Shown here: in pieces, positions 42,914 through 50,664 of the stretch | Numbering within the stretch: the stretch's first letter is position 1 | Layout of the letters: each line of letters begins with the position of its first letter | DNA from: DAISIK01 sp036822055 | Lineage (GTDB): Bacteria; Verrucomicrobiota; Verrucomicrobiia; Opitutales; Puniceicoccaceae | NCBI GenBank assembly: GCA_036822055.1 | Contig: DAISIK010000014.1 | Coordinates: forward strand, 1-58,567 | DNA: 58,567 nucleotides | Reading direction: 5' to 3' | Program-made: the position numbers and the translations under genes | The notes under the pieces: model-generated | What the model saw: only the letters and a program-made list of their open reading frames with translations | Database searches by the model: none | What the model was told of the DNA's origin: nothing

Positions 42914-43582
42914 TCAGTCTCGGGTGAGGAGAACGAGGTAAATCAGATTGGCGAGGCTGCTGATGAAGGCTGCCACATAAGTCCAGCCGGCCGCGTTTAG
43001 AGTCTTGACCACCCCGGGGCGTTCATCCTCTGAGATGATACCGAGCCCCGCCAACTGGAAGGTGGCTCGCTTGGAGGCGTCGAATTCCACGGGCAGGGTG
43101 ACCAACTGGAAAACGGTGAGGACGAGGTAGACGAGAATTCCGAGCTTGAGAAGGCCGAGGCTACCGAAAATGAAGCCCCCGATGATGACAAAGGGTAGAG
43201 CCTGGGAGGCGATATTGGTAATCGGAACCAAAGCCATGCGGGCTTTCAGCATCCCGTAGCCGGTGGCGTGCTGGATGGCATGGCCGGCCTCATGAGCAGC
43301 CACCCCGAGAGCAGCGAGGCTGGAGCCTGCGTAGTTTTGCTCTGAGAGGACCAGGGTTTTGGTCATCGGGTTGTAATGATCGGTAAGGTGCCCCTTGGTC
43401 GAAGCGATCTTCACGTCGTGGATTCCGGCACTTTGAAGGACGTAGCGAGCTGCTTCAAAGCCAGTGATCCCGCTGCGAGCGCCAACTTTGGAGAATTTCC
43501 GGTAGGTGCTCTCGATACGGTTCATGGCCCAAAAGCCGATGATGAAGGTGGGAACGATGAGGAGGAAGAAGTATGGATTCAT
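42914..43582 (-). CDS. Membrane zinc metallopeptidase (neutral zinc metallopeptidase type 2)
   Basis: The 222-residue protein belongs to the family of small membrane zinc peptidases (Zn_peptidase_2). ATG 43582 gives MNPYFFLLIVPTFIIGFWAM as the first membrane helix, which is how family members start; a longer frame adds nothing hydrophobic. The catalytic site AAHEAGHAIQHATGYGMLKA carries HEAGH. Before it are FEAARYVLQSAGIHDVKI and DHYNPMTKTLVLSEQNYAGSS, also characteristic. Three further membrane helices follow, and ASKRATFQLAGLG is conserved. The substrate is unknown. The gene is followed by a good terminator and preceded by the ATPase gene on the same strand. Confidence 0.94.
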   Translation of the reverse strand: MNPYFFLLIVPTFIIGFWAMNRIESTYRKFSKVGARSGITGFEAARYVLQSAGIHDVKIASTKGHLTDHYNPMTKTLVLSEQNYAGSSLAALGVAAHEAGHAIQHATGYGMLKARMALVPITNIASQALPFVIIGGFIFGSLGLLKLGILVYLVLTVFQLVTLPVEFDASKRATFQLAGLGIISEDERPGVVKTLNAAGWTYVAAFISSLANLIYLVLLTRD

Positions 43583-43687
43583 GGTACGCTGTGAGATTCT
43601 GGCCTGTGCTGGAGGTTCCAGGAATTCGAACAATCAAAGTTCGAAATCCGATTGCAGGAAAAAACCAAAATTAGACCGAGGTCAAGA

Positions 43688-45193
43688 TCAGGCGGGTGCC
43701 AAACCGCTCTGGAGGTCGCGGACGCGTTGGCTCTGACGCCGACGCACCTGTTCGAGGGTTAATTTGGGAATGGTGTAGATTGGCTGATCGTCTGGTGTGT
43801 TCTGACAATGTTCCTGGACGACATCGTAGAGGAATTTGAAAGCATCCCGCGGTTGGTGCATTTGATCGAGGCTATCAATGATATCGGCATGAGTAACATC
43901 CTCGCTGAAAAGATTGCCGAGGCGTTCGATGCGGCGCCCTCGCTCGCCCTGGCAGCCCTGAAGGCGGCGGGTGCAGATGTCGTAGAGGGTGGCTCCCGTC
44001 CATTCGAGCCGCTCAATCATGTTTTGTTTATCCATGCGGGCGGTGCGGAAGAAGTCGGCGTTCTCCCGATTGAGGAGGTACCCGAGTTCGATCGGCAGCA
44101 GCAACTTGAGAGCGTAATTTTCCTGTTGGAGGAACTTGTTGTTAAACATTGGCCAGACCAGGGAGCGCATCTTGGAGGGATCTCCACTTACGGCAACGGG
44201 TTCATCCATGCGGTCTACGAGGACGACGACACTTTGGTAACCGAGGTGATTGAGGACGCGAACGAAGCGCTGGCTGAGATCGTAGCGGGAGTCGTGATCC
44301 TCAACGGAGGGGACCGGTTCATCCTCGATCATGCGGGCGTTGATGCGTGAAATGGCAGCCGCGAGGGCGGTCGGGCTGTACTCGACCGTGCGGATGGAAG
44401 CGGTGATGCGCCTGCGAAGGGAGCGGGCGCCAAGGGCCCCGCTGGCCCATTTCCAGAGACCAAAGAGGGTGGTGGCCCCGCCGAGCATAGCCAGCGGGAT
44501 GCTCCAGACCTCCTCAACCAGTTTCAACTGATGGAGGGCGATCCCCGCTGCGAGGGCGACTGCACCAACGATGGTGACGACGGCGGGAAGTTGACCGGAG
44601 AGAGGGCGAGAGAGTTTGAGAAGCGATACCAGCCGTTCCCAGCGCTCGGCGCGGGTTCCGCTGGTGGGCTGATCGTAGAGGAGGGCGAGGGTGGCTAGAT
44701 CAACACGTTTTTGACGGGGAAGTTTCCGGATGGTCTTGCGGAGGGCTTTGGCCGGGGTCGACTCCTCGGTATCAAACTCGAGTTGATCAATGAGCTGGGT
44801 GACTCCGATCGAGAGGATGGCGTCCTGATGGTCGCTGAGTTGAATCGCCTGGAGGTAATCCTTGCCCTTGACCGATTTTGAGCGGGAGAGCCGATCGAGA
44901 ATCGGGTTCAGGTCGTCGTAGCGAATGACCCAGATTTTTTTCTCTGGATGTTCTTTGTTGAATTGGAGGAAGCGCTGCTCCATGAGCAAGCGGATGGCGG
45001 TTTTGCCACTGCCTTTTTCTCCGAAGACCACTGCGGTTGCCGGGTGATGAGGCGATCCATAGATTTTCTCGAAATCTGGATGGGTCATCGCCTCGATCAT
45101 GATCCGCTGGTAAACCGCATCATGGCGCGCCTCTTCGGCATTAAACGGATCTTCCTGCAGATTCCAGTAATCGAAAAAGCGACGGATATTCAT
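43688..45193 (-). CDS. P-loop ATPase interrupted by two transmembrane segments (KAP-like architecture)
   Basis: A 501-residue NTPase. The N-terminus (FFDYWNLQEDPFNAEEARHD) is followed by a Walker A motif, GEKGSGKT, at 58-65. A Walker B-like strand with acidic end, VVVLVDRMDEP, appears only at 322-332. Between them lie two predicted membrane helices at about 202-222 and 228-250. A Walker A/Walker B pair split by a membrane hairpin is the hallmark of KAP-family P-loop proteins, though I cannot show homology to that family. The C-terminal 170 residues are helical. It may be a membrane-tethered switch ATPase in envelope or defence biology. Neighbours, a zinc peptidase and TatD, do not decide its role. 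Confidence 0.75.
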   Translation of the reverse strand: MNIRRFFDYWNLQEDPFNAEEARHDAVYQRIMIEAMTHPDFEKIYGSPHHPATAVVFGEKGSGKTAIRLLMEQRFLQFNKEHPEKKIWVIRYDDLNPILDRLSRSKSVKGKDYLQAIQLSDHQDAILSIGVTQLIDQLEFDTEESTPAKALRKTIRKLPRQKRVDLATLALLYDQPTSGTRAERWERLVSLLKLSRPLSGQLPAVVTIVGAVALAAGIALHQLKLVEEVWSIPLAMLGGATTLFGLWKWASGALGARSLRRRITASIRTVEYSPTALAAAISRINARMIEDEPVPSVEDHDSRYDLSQRFVRVLNHLGYQSVVVLVDRMDEPVAVSGDPSKMRSLVWPMFNNKFLQQENYALKLLLPIELGYLLNRENADFFRTARMDKQNMIERLEWTGATLYDICTRRLQGCQGERGRRIERLGNLFSEDVTHADIIDSLDQMHQPRDAFKFLYDVVQEHCQNTPDDQPIYTIPKLTLEQVRRRQSQRVRDLQSGLAPA

Positions 45194-45278
45194 AATTTGA
45201 GTTGAGTCTTGGGGCTGAGATGGGGGACTGGCAAACCTGAATCAAAGATGTGGTGAACAATCTGACCGCATTTTATTT

Positions 45279-46124
45279 TTAGAAAGCTGCCGCAGGGGGA
45301 AGTTGAAAAAACGAGCGGGTGCTCCGGGTGGAGAGGTGGGAAAACTCCACAGGGGAGAGGTTGTGGAGGCTGGCGAGGTAGTTGCCGATGAGTTGCGTGT
45401 GGGCGGGTTCATTCTGCTGGCCGCGGTGAGGTTCCGGGGCGAGAAAGGGACAGTCTGTCTCGATGATGGTGGATTCCGGGGAAACGAGGGCGACAGCTTC
45501 GCGAAGGAGGGAGGCGCTCTTGAAGGTAACGATGCCCGTGAAGGAGACGCGGATGCCAAGCTGGAGGAGCTGCTGGACCTCGGCGGGGGTCCCCGAGAAG
45601 CAGTGAAAGATAAACCTCCGGGGATCGATTTTACTCTCTTGAATGATTTTGAGACAATCGGCCTGGGCTGACCGGCAATGGATGACGATGGGAAGGGGGA
45701 GCTCGGAGGCGAGGTGGAGCTGGGCGCGGAAGGCGGCTTGCTGCAATTGGACAACTTCGGCCTTGGCAGCGGTTTCCCGGGCGGGGAGGCGGAAGTAATC
45801 GAGGCCAATTTCACCGATCGCTACGGGCCGCGGGAGATCATCGGCGCGGTTGAGAAAGGCTGAAAGTTGTTCGACCGCGGCGGGCCAGGCGGAGGTCACT
45901 TCACTGGGGTGTATCCCGACCGTGTAGTGGATGATGCCCGGGTGTTGGGTGGCCAGCCCCTGATAGAGATCCCAATCCTCCGGGGAGGTGCTGACGGTGA
46001 TCATCTCCCGGACATTTGCCCGGCGGGCCCGCTCGAGAACAGCGCTCAGTTCGCCCCGGGCGGCGAAGCGGTCGAGGTGGCAATGGGAATCGATCCAGAT
46101 GGGATGTTGGGTGGATGGGTTCAT
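45279..46124 (-). CDS. TatD-family metal-dependent hydrolase
   Basis: TatD proteins are TIM-barrel metal-dependent deoxyribonucleases or D-aminoacyl-tRNA deacylase-like hydrolases. The 281-residue product has all metal ligands: IDSHCHLDRF, VAIGEIGLDYF with the bridging Glu, IVIHCRSA, RFIFHCFSGTP and ETDCPFLAPEPHRG with Asp. Length is a little above the usual 260. Its ATG overlaps the upstream gene stop by four bases (ATGA), so it is translated with the ExbB/ExbD operon. That link is probably positional, since TatD has no known part in TonB energy transfer. Confidence 0.95.
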   Translation of the reverse strand: MNPSTQHPIWIDSHCHLDRFAARGELSAVLERARRANVREMITVSTSPEDWDLYQGLATQHPGIIHYTVGIHPSEVTSAWPAAVEQLSAFLNRADDLPRPVAIGEIGLDYFRLPARETAAKAEVVQLQQAAFRAQLHLASELPLPIVIHCRSAQADCLKIIQESKIDPRRFIFHCFSGTPAEVQQLLQLGIRVSFTGIVTFKSASLLREAVALVSPESTIIETDCPFLAPEPHRGQQNEPAHTQLIGNYLASLHNLSPVEFSHLSTRSTRSFFQLPPAAAF

Positions 46125-46876
46125 TCCGGGATTGAGGAGGCGGGGAAGCGGGTCGCTTTAAAGTAGCCCCAGTGAATGTCGGTTTCTTTTCTGAACCGAT
46201 CGGTTGAGATGGCAAACGGTGCCGGTGGGTCGCCAGGTACCGAAGTTTGGGACGGGTAGCGGGCGCTGGTTTCGGATCGAAGCGCGGGGCTGGCCGGTAT
46301 TAAGGGATGGAGCAGGAGGTAAGCCGATTCTGGAGCGGCGATCGGTGGCGAAGCCGGCCCGCCTGCGGGGAGGACTGAGGGGGGGAGGATCGAGGGGGGG
46401 TGGTCGATGGCTCGAAGGACGAGGTTAGGAAACGGTTGGCTGGAGTTTTCGGGGGAGAGGGAGGCGGTCAAAGTGCTGGTCACGTGCTCAAGGTCGAAGC
46501 GAAAAGGAGGGTATCTGTCTACGAGGGAGGTGATGAGTGGGGGGGGGCTGAAGGCAAAGCGGAGGGAGCGGGTGGTTTGAAGGCTCGACTCGCTATCCGG
46601 GGTAAATTGGAGAAACAGGTTTTCGGGGGAGATGAGTTCGCGGTAGCGCCCGGGCGACGGTCGGAGGGAATAGATGGAGGGGAGGTACAAGACCGACGGA
46701 TCGGTGAGCAGGGCAGAGGCGGTACGGGTGGTGGCTGGACTCTGGCGGATGAGGATGAACTCGGTGGTTGCTGAAGGACCGGGACCTGGAGGAACGAGCT
46801 GGACCCGCAAGGTGACGAGAACCCCGAAGTGAGCGATGGCTCCGATCAGAAGACCGACGATTAAGTAGCGGTTCAT
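46121..46876 (-). CDS. Membrane-anchored Pro/Ser-rich protein in the tonB position of an exbBD operon
   Basis: A 251-residue product with one N-terminal transmembrane helix (YLIVGLLIGAIAHFGVLVTL) followed by a Pro/Ser/Leu-rich, probably periplasmic region. Overlaps of four bases with exbD upstream and tatD downstream show tight coupling. A TonB protein would have the same anchor and a Pro-rich linker, but it would end with a compact domain with a Y-P-x-x-A-x-x-x-x-x-x-G-x-V pattern, which I cannot find here; the end reads HWGYFKATRFPASSIPE. It may be a divergent TonB, a TolA-like linker, or an accessory protein. Function is not assigned. Confidence 0.7.
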   Translation of the reverse strand: MNRYLIVGLLIGAIAHFGVLVTLRVQLVPPGPGPSATTEFILIRQSPATTRTASALLTDPSVLYLPSIYSLRPSPGRYRELISPENLFLQFTPDSESSLQTTRSLRFAFSPPPLITSLVDRYPPFRFDLEHVTSTLTASLSPENSSQPFPNLVLRAIDHPPSILPPSVLPAGGPASPPIAAPESAYLLLHPLIPASPALRSETSARYPSQTSVPGDPPAPFAISTDRFRKETDIHWGYFKATRFPASSIPE

Positions 46877-47331
46877 CGGCGGGGTTCCTCGACGGCGATG
46901 ATGACCCGGGCAAAGCCGGCGGCGCGGGCTCGTTCCGAGATGATGGTGAAGTCCCGAAGCTGGGTGGAAGCTGAGATCTTTACCAGGAGGGTTGATTCGG
47001 GATTGTTGAGGCGACCAAAGGTACGGGTAAGGACCTCGTCGAGCCGGGAGACGGGATAGATGCCGCCGTCGATGATGAAGGCCTCGTCCTGTACGGTAAG
47101 GGTGGCATCGGATTGGTAGCCCGAGATCTCCATTTCGGAGGCGGTGGGGAGATCGAGAGCGATGCCGGGTGAAAAGACAAACCTGCCCGAGAGGATGGCG
47201 AAAAAAGTGAAGAGGGCAAAGAAATCGATGAAGGGTACGAAATCTACCCGGAACCGGGGCTCTTCAACGGTGGCGGCGAGGTTGAGGGGGCGGGTGAGAC
47301 CGCGGGCGGGAAAGTCGGAAAACTTGGGCAT
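46873..47331 (-). CDS. exbD: ExbD/TolR-family biopolymer transport protein
   Basis: ExbD forms, with ExbB, the proton-driven motor that energises TonB. The 152-residue product has a short cytoplasmic start, one membrane helix beginning VDFVPFIDFFALFTFFAILS with an Asp at the place of the essential ExbD Asp, and a periplasmic domain (GIALDLPTASEMEISGYQSD, DEAFIIDGGIYPVSRLDEVL, STLLVKISASTQLRDFTIIS) matching the family. Length is typical. It is five bases after exbB and overlaps the next gene by four. The TonB-dependent receptor at 21069 could be a client. Confidence 0.9.
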   Translation of the reverse strand: MPKFSDFPARGLTRPLNLAATVEEPRFRVDFVPFIDFFALFTFFAILSGRFVFSPGIALDLPTASEMEISGYQSDATLTVQDEAFIIDGGIYPVSRLDEVLTRTFGRLNNPESTLLVKISASTQLRDFTIISERARAAGFARVIIAVEEPRR

Positions 47332-47336
47332 GCCGA

Positions 47337-47978
47337 CTAGTTATTGGGGGGAGCTTCGAGGGGTGGGCGGGAGAGAAGGAGTTGGAGGGTCTCGTTGCCG
47401 ACCCATTCCATATCGTGAATGACAGCCCGCAGCCGTCCGTAGAGAAACTGATGGGCGATGTGGGCCATTACTCCGACGGAGAGCCCGGCGATGGTGGAGA
47501 CGAGGGCCGATGCAAGCAGCCCGGAGAGGACCTCGACATCGGCATAGTGGCCCATTTCCTGAAGGGCGGTCAGGGCGGAGAGGGCGGAAAGAAAGGTTCC
47601 CAAAAGCCCGAGGATAGGAGCAATGCGGGCAATCGCACCGATCGAACCGATCCGTTTCTCCAGGGTTGGGATGACGACGATGGCCGCCTGTTGGACCGAT
47701 CGGCGCATTTCCGGCTCGGGACGGTCATGGGAGAGGATGGCGGCCTTGACCATGCCGGAAAAGGGCCCCGGGGTTTCTTCGCAGACAGTGAGAGCTTCGG
47801 CGAGGCGTTGTTTGCGGACGAGGTTGCTGATTCCCTCAATGAACTCCTGAACGCCGATCTGACTTTTGTGGAGGAAGATCAGGCGCTCGAAAAAAAACAT
47901 GAAGCCGAGAATGCTGATGACCAAGAGGGGCCACATGATGGCTCCTCCGTAGTCCAGGAGGGTGATGTCGAACGGCAT
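47337..47978 (-). CDS. exbB: ExbB/TolQ/MotA-family proton channel protein
   Basis: The 213-residue protein has three membrane helices in the ExbB arrangement: IMWPLLVISILGFMFFFERL near the start, then IGAIARIAPILGLLGTFLSA and LLASALVSTIAGLSVGVMAH in the second half. The segment APILGLLGTF is the family core, and the cytoplasmic loop carries EALTVCEETPGPFSGMVKAA. It is the first gene of the leftward exbB-exbD-orf-tatD operon and faces away from gdhA, with 146 bases between starts for divergent promoters. It powers either TonB-type uptake or a Tol-type envelope function. The neighbour at 46121 is not decisive. Confidence 0.92.
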   Translation of the reverse strand: MPFDITLLDYGGAIMWPLLVISILGFMFFFERLIFLHKSQIGVQEFIEGISNLVRKQRLAEALTVCEETPGPFSGMVKAAILSHDRPEPEMRRSVQQAAIVVIPTLEKRIGSIGAIARIAPILGLLGTFLSALSALTALQEMGHYADVEVLSGLLASALVSTIAGLSVGVMAHIAHQFLYGRLRAVIHDMEWVGNETLQLLLSRPPLEAPPNN

Positions 47979-48124
47979 TGTTGGGGGGTGGCTTCGATTG
48001 GTCGTAGAACGGGCGGATCAGTTCGGAAAAATGGAGGAATCGGGAATGTGGAGTTGTAAAAATAAAATCAGAAGGGAAGCAAATTTTTCTCGGGCGGTTT
48101 GCAGAAAGGTGGCAGATTGACGGG

Positions 48125-49459
48125 ATGTCCTACGTCGAGGAAACTTTAGAGATCGTCCGGAAACGGAATCACAGCGAGCCGATTTTCATTCAGGCTGTCG
48201 AAGAGGTACTTGAAAGTTTGATACCGGTGGTGGCGAGGCACCCGGAGATCGAGGAGAAAAATTTGCTGGAGCGAATCTGCGAACCCGAGCGCCAGGCGAT
48301 CTTTCGGGTGGCATGGCAGGACGACGCGGGGCGAGCTAATGTGAACCGGGGATTTCGGGTAGGATTTAGTTCGGCCCTTGGTCCTTACAAAGGAGGATTG
48401 CGGTTTCATCCGACGGTAAATTTGGGGGTTATCAAGTTTTTGGCCTTTGAACAGATATTCAAGAATAGCCTGACCGGGCTCCAGCTCGGGGGCGGAAAGG
48501 GTGGGAGTGATTTTGATCCCCGGGGAAAATCAGACACCGAAGTGATGCGGTTTTGCCAAGGGTTTATGACGGAACTGCACCGGCACATCGGGCAGCAGAC
48601 AGACGTGCCAGCCGGGGATATCGGGGTGGGGAGCCGGGAGATCGGTTATCTTTTCGGCCAGTACAAGAGGCTAGCCAACCGCTATGAAGCGGGGGTGATC
48701 ACGGGCAAGGATGCGGCCTGGGGCGGTTCGCTGGTGCGTAAAGAGGCGACGGGTTTTGGGAGTGTCTATTTCGCGCGCGAGATGTTGCGGTCGGTCGGTC
48801 GAGAGATTGAGGGGCTGAGGTGCGTGGTATCGGGGTCTGGCAACGTGGCCATTTACACGATCGAGAAACTGCAGCAGCTCGGTGCTACGGTGGTGGCCTG
48901 TTCGGATTCCGGGGGGAGCATCTTTGACCCGGATGGAATCGATTTGCCAACGGTGAAGATGATCAAGGAGGGGTCGCGGGGTCGCATCTTTGAGTATGTG
49001 GATCGAAGGGCGGGGGCCGAGTATCGAGAGGGGAAAAAGGTATGGGACATTCCCTGCGATGGGGCTTTTCCGAGTGCGACGCAAAATGAGGTAGATGAGA
49101 AGGATGCCGAGGCGCTGGCAGCCAATGGATGTTTCTTTCTCTGCGAAGGGGCGAATATGCCCTGCACCCGAGAGGCGGTAGTGGTTCTGCGGCAGGCCAG
49201 GATCCTCTACGGACCGGCGAAGGCAGTCAATGCCGGGGGCGTGGCTGTCTCCGCCCTGGAGATGCAGCAGAATGCAGGACTGGAGACGTGGACCTATGAG
49301 CAGGTCGACGAGCGCCTGCAGACGATCATGAAATCAATCTACACGCGCTGTTGTCAGTTTGCGAAGGCTTACGGACGCGAGGGCGACCTGGCAGCGGGGG
49401 CGAATATCGGTGGGTTCCTCCGGGTGGTTGAGGCAGTGCGGGCGTTTGGCCTGATGTAG
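48125..49459 (+). CDS. gdhA: NADP-type glutamate dehydrogenase
   Basis: GdhA makes glutamate from 2-oxoglutarate and ammonium. The 444-residue length matches the hexameric NADP-dependent group. The substrate domain has GFSSALGPYKGGLRFHPTVN, EQIFKNSLTGLQLGGGKGGS (catalytic Lys region) and QQTDVPAGDIGVGSREIGYL. The nucleotide domain has RCVVSGSGNVAIYTIEKL with the GxGNV dinucleotide loop and a Ser at the end of the second strand, consistent with NADP. The start ATG at 48125 gives the expected N-terminus. It is convergent with the sigma-factor gene, with 32 bases between stops. Confidence 0.97.
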   Translation: MSYVEETLEIVRKRNHSEPIFIQAVEEVLESLIPVVARHPEIEEKNLLERICEPERQAIFRVAWQDDAGRANVNRGFRVGFSSALGPYKGGLRFHPTVNLGVIKFLAFEQIFKNSLTGLQLGGGKGGSDFDPRGKSDTEVMRFCQGFMTELHRHIGQQTDVPAGDIGVGSREIGYLFGQYKRLANRYEAGVITGKDAAWGGSLVRKEATGFGSVYFAREMLRSVGREIEGLRCVVSGSGNVAIYTIEKLQQLGATVVACSDSGGSIFDPDGIDLPTVKMIKEGSRGRIFEYVDRRAGAEYREGKKVWDIPCDGAFPSATQNEVDEKDAEALAANGCFFLCEGANMPCTREAVVVLRQARILYGPAKAVNAGGVAVSALEMQQNAGLETWTYEQVDERLQTIMKSIYTRCCQFAKAYGREGDLAAGANIGGFLRVVEAVRAFGLM

Positions 49460-49491
49460 GAGACCGGGTGCGGAACCAACGGGGGGAAGGT

Positions 49492-50469
49492 CTACCGCTT
49501 CTTTCGGATGGTTTCGTCGTAGAACTCCTTAAGGACCTGCATGCGCTCGCGTTCAGCCTCTTCCTCACGGATTTCGTCAACCGAACGCTGGCGTTCCCGA
49601 GAGACGAAGTTGCGCCTCATTTTGGTAATGGCGATGTTCTGAATCTGGCGGACTCGCTCGCGGGTGACCCCGAAGATCTCCCCGACCTCCTCGAGGGTGA
49701 GGGGTTTCTCGCCACCAAGCCCGAAGCGGAGTTTGATGATTTCTGATTCCCTCGGTTCGAGCTGATCAACCACCTGCTCAAGATCGACAAGTTGGCTCTT
49801 GTCGCGGAGCCGGTCGAAGGGATTGATGGCATTTTCATCGCCGACGAGGTCCCCGAACTCGGTATCTTCGCCCTCTCCGACGGGAGCGTCGAGAGAGGCC
49901 GGGCGGACGCTGACGGAGCGCAGGTGGGCCACTTTGTTGACGGGTATGCCCATCTCGTAAGCTACTTCCTCTTCGCTGGGTTCGCGGCCAAATTCATCCG
50001 CCAGTTCAGCGGTGATTTTACGCATTCGGGCGATTTTATCGACGAGGTGGACCGGGAGGCGAATGGTTTTGCTTTGATTGGCGAGGGCTCGCTTAATCGA
50101 CTGTTTGATCCACCAGGCGGCGTAGGTGCTAAGTTTGCCGCCCTTGTCGGGGTCGAAGCGCTCGACGGCTTTGACGAGACCGATGTTCCCCTCGCTGATC
50201 AAATCGAGAAGGGGCAGGCCAAAATTTTTGTAATCATGGGCGATCTTCACGACGAGCCGAAGGTTGGCCTTGACCATGTGGTTGCGGGCCTCTTCGTCCC
50301 CTTTCTGGATGCGGCGGGCGAGGGATACTTCCTCCTCGGGGGTAAGCATTTTGATTCGCCCGATCTCCTGGAGGTAAAGCTTGATCGGCGTCTTCTCCGA
50401 GGAAGGAAGATCACGCACGTCCTCGATCTCATCGTCGGGTCGGTCCACGGTGCGAGGTGTTGTATTCAT
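49492..50469 (-). CDS. Sigma-70 family sigma factor, primary-like (group 1/2)
   Basis: The 325-residue protein has region 1.2 (TPIKLYLQEIGRIKMLTPEE), region 2 (LRLVVKIAHDYKNFGLPLLD, LISEGNIGLVKAVERFDPDK and STYAAWWIKQSIKRAL), region 3 (IARMRKITAELADEFGREPS) and region 4 (LTLEEVGEIFGVTRERVRQI). It lacks the long region 1.1 and the non-conserved insert of E. coli RpoD, so it is a short primary sigma factor or an RpoS-like alternative. The start is ATG 50469; the upstream open frame shows no sigma homology. It forms its own transcription unit between gdhA and trpE. Confidence 0.93.
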   Translation of the reverse strand: MNTTPRTVDRPDDEIEDVRDLPSSEKTPIKLYLQEIGRIKMLTPEEEVSLARRIQKGDEEARNHMVKANLRLVVKIAHDYKNFGLPLLDLISEGNIGLVKAVERFDPDKGGKLSTYAAWWIKQSIKRALANQSKTIRLPVHLVDKIARMRKITAELADEFGREPSEEEVAYEMGIPVNKVAHLRSVSVRPASLDAPVGEGEDTEFGDLVGDENAINPFDRLRDKSQLVDLEQVVDQLEPRESEIIKLRFGLGGEKPLTLEEVGEIFGVTRERVRQIQNIAITKMRRNFVSRERQRSVDEIREEEAERERMQVLKEFYDETIRKKR

Positions 50470-50664
50470 TTTAAAGGAGTCTTCGCGGGGATTGAAATGG
50501 GCGGCTTTAGAAATCCTGGACGATATCGAAAGGGGTAATGTTTCGTGGTAGCGAGTGGATTTTTCTCTTTGGGGGCGGCGCCGTGATTTTGATTGTACTA
50601 AAGCCATAGGATTTTACGCAACTGCCAGAACAACATTCCTAGCACCATAATCCCGACACGCAAA

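Noticed and set aside
43688..45193. Calling the membrane ATPase an anti-phage defence gene
   Set aside because: Neighbours are housekeeping genes and there is no nuclease, methylase or toxin next to it. The architecture alone does not justify the call.
46121..46876. Naming this gene tonB
   Set aside because: Only the position and the N-terminal anchor fit; the C-terminal domain that contacts receptors is not visible.
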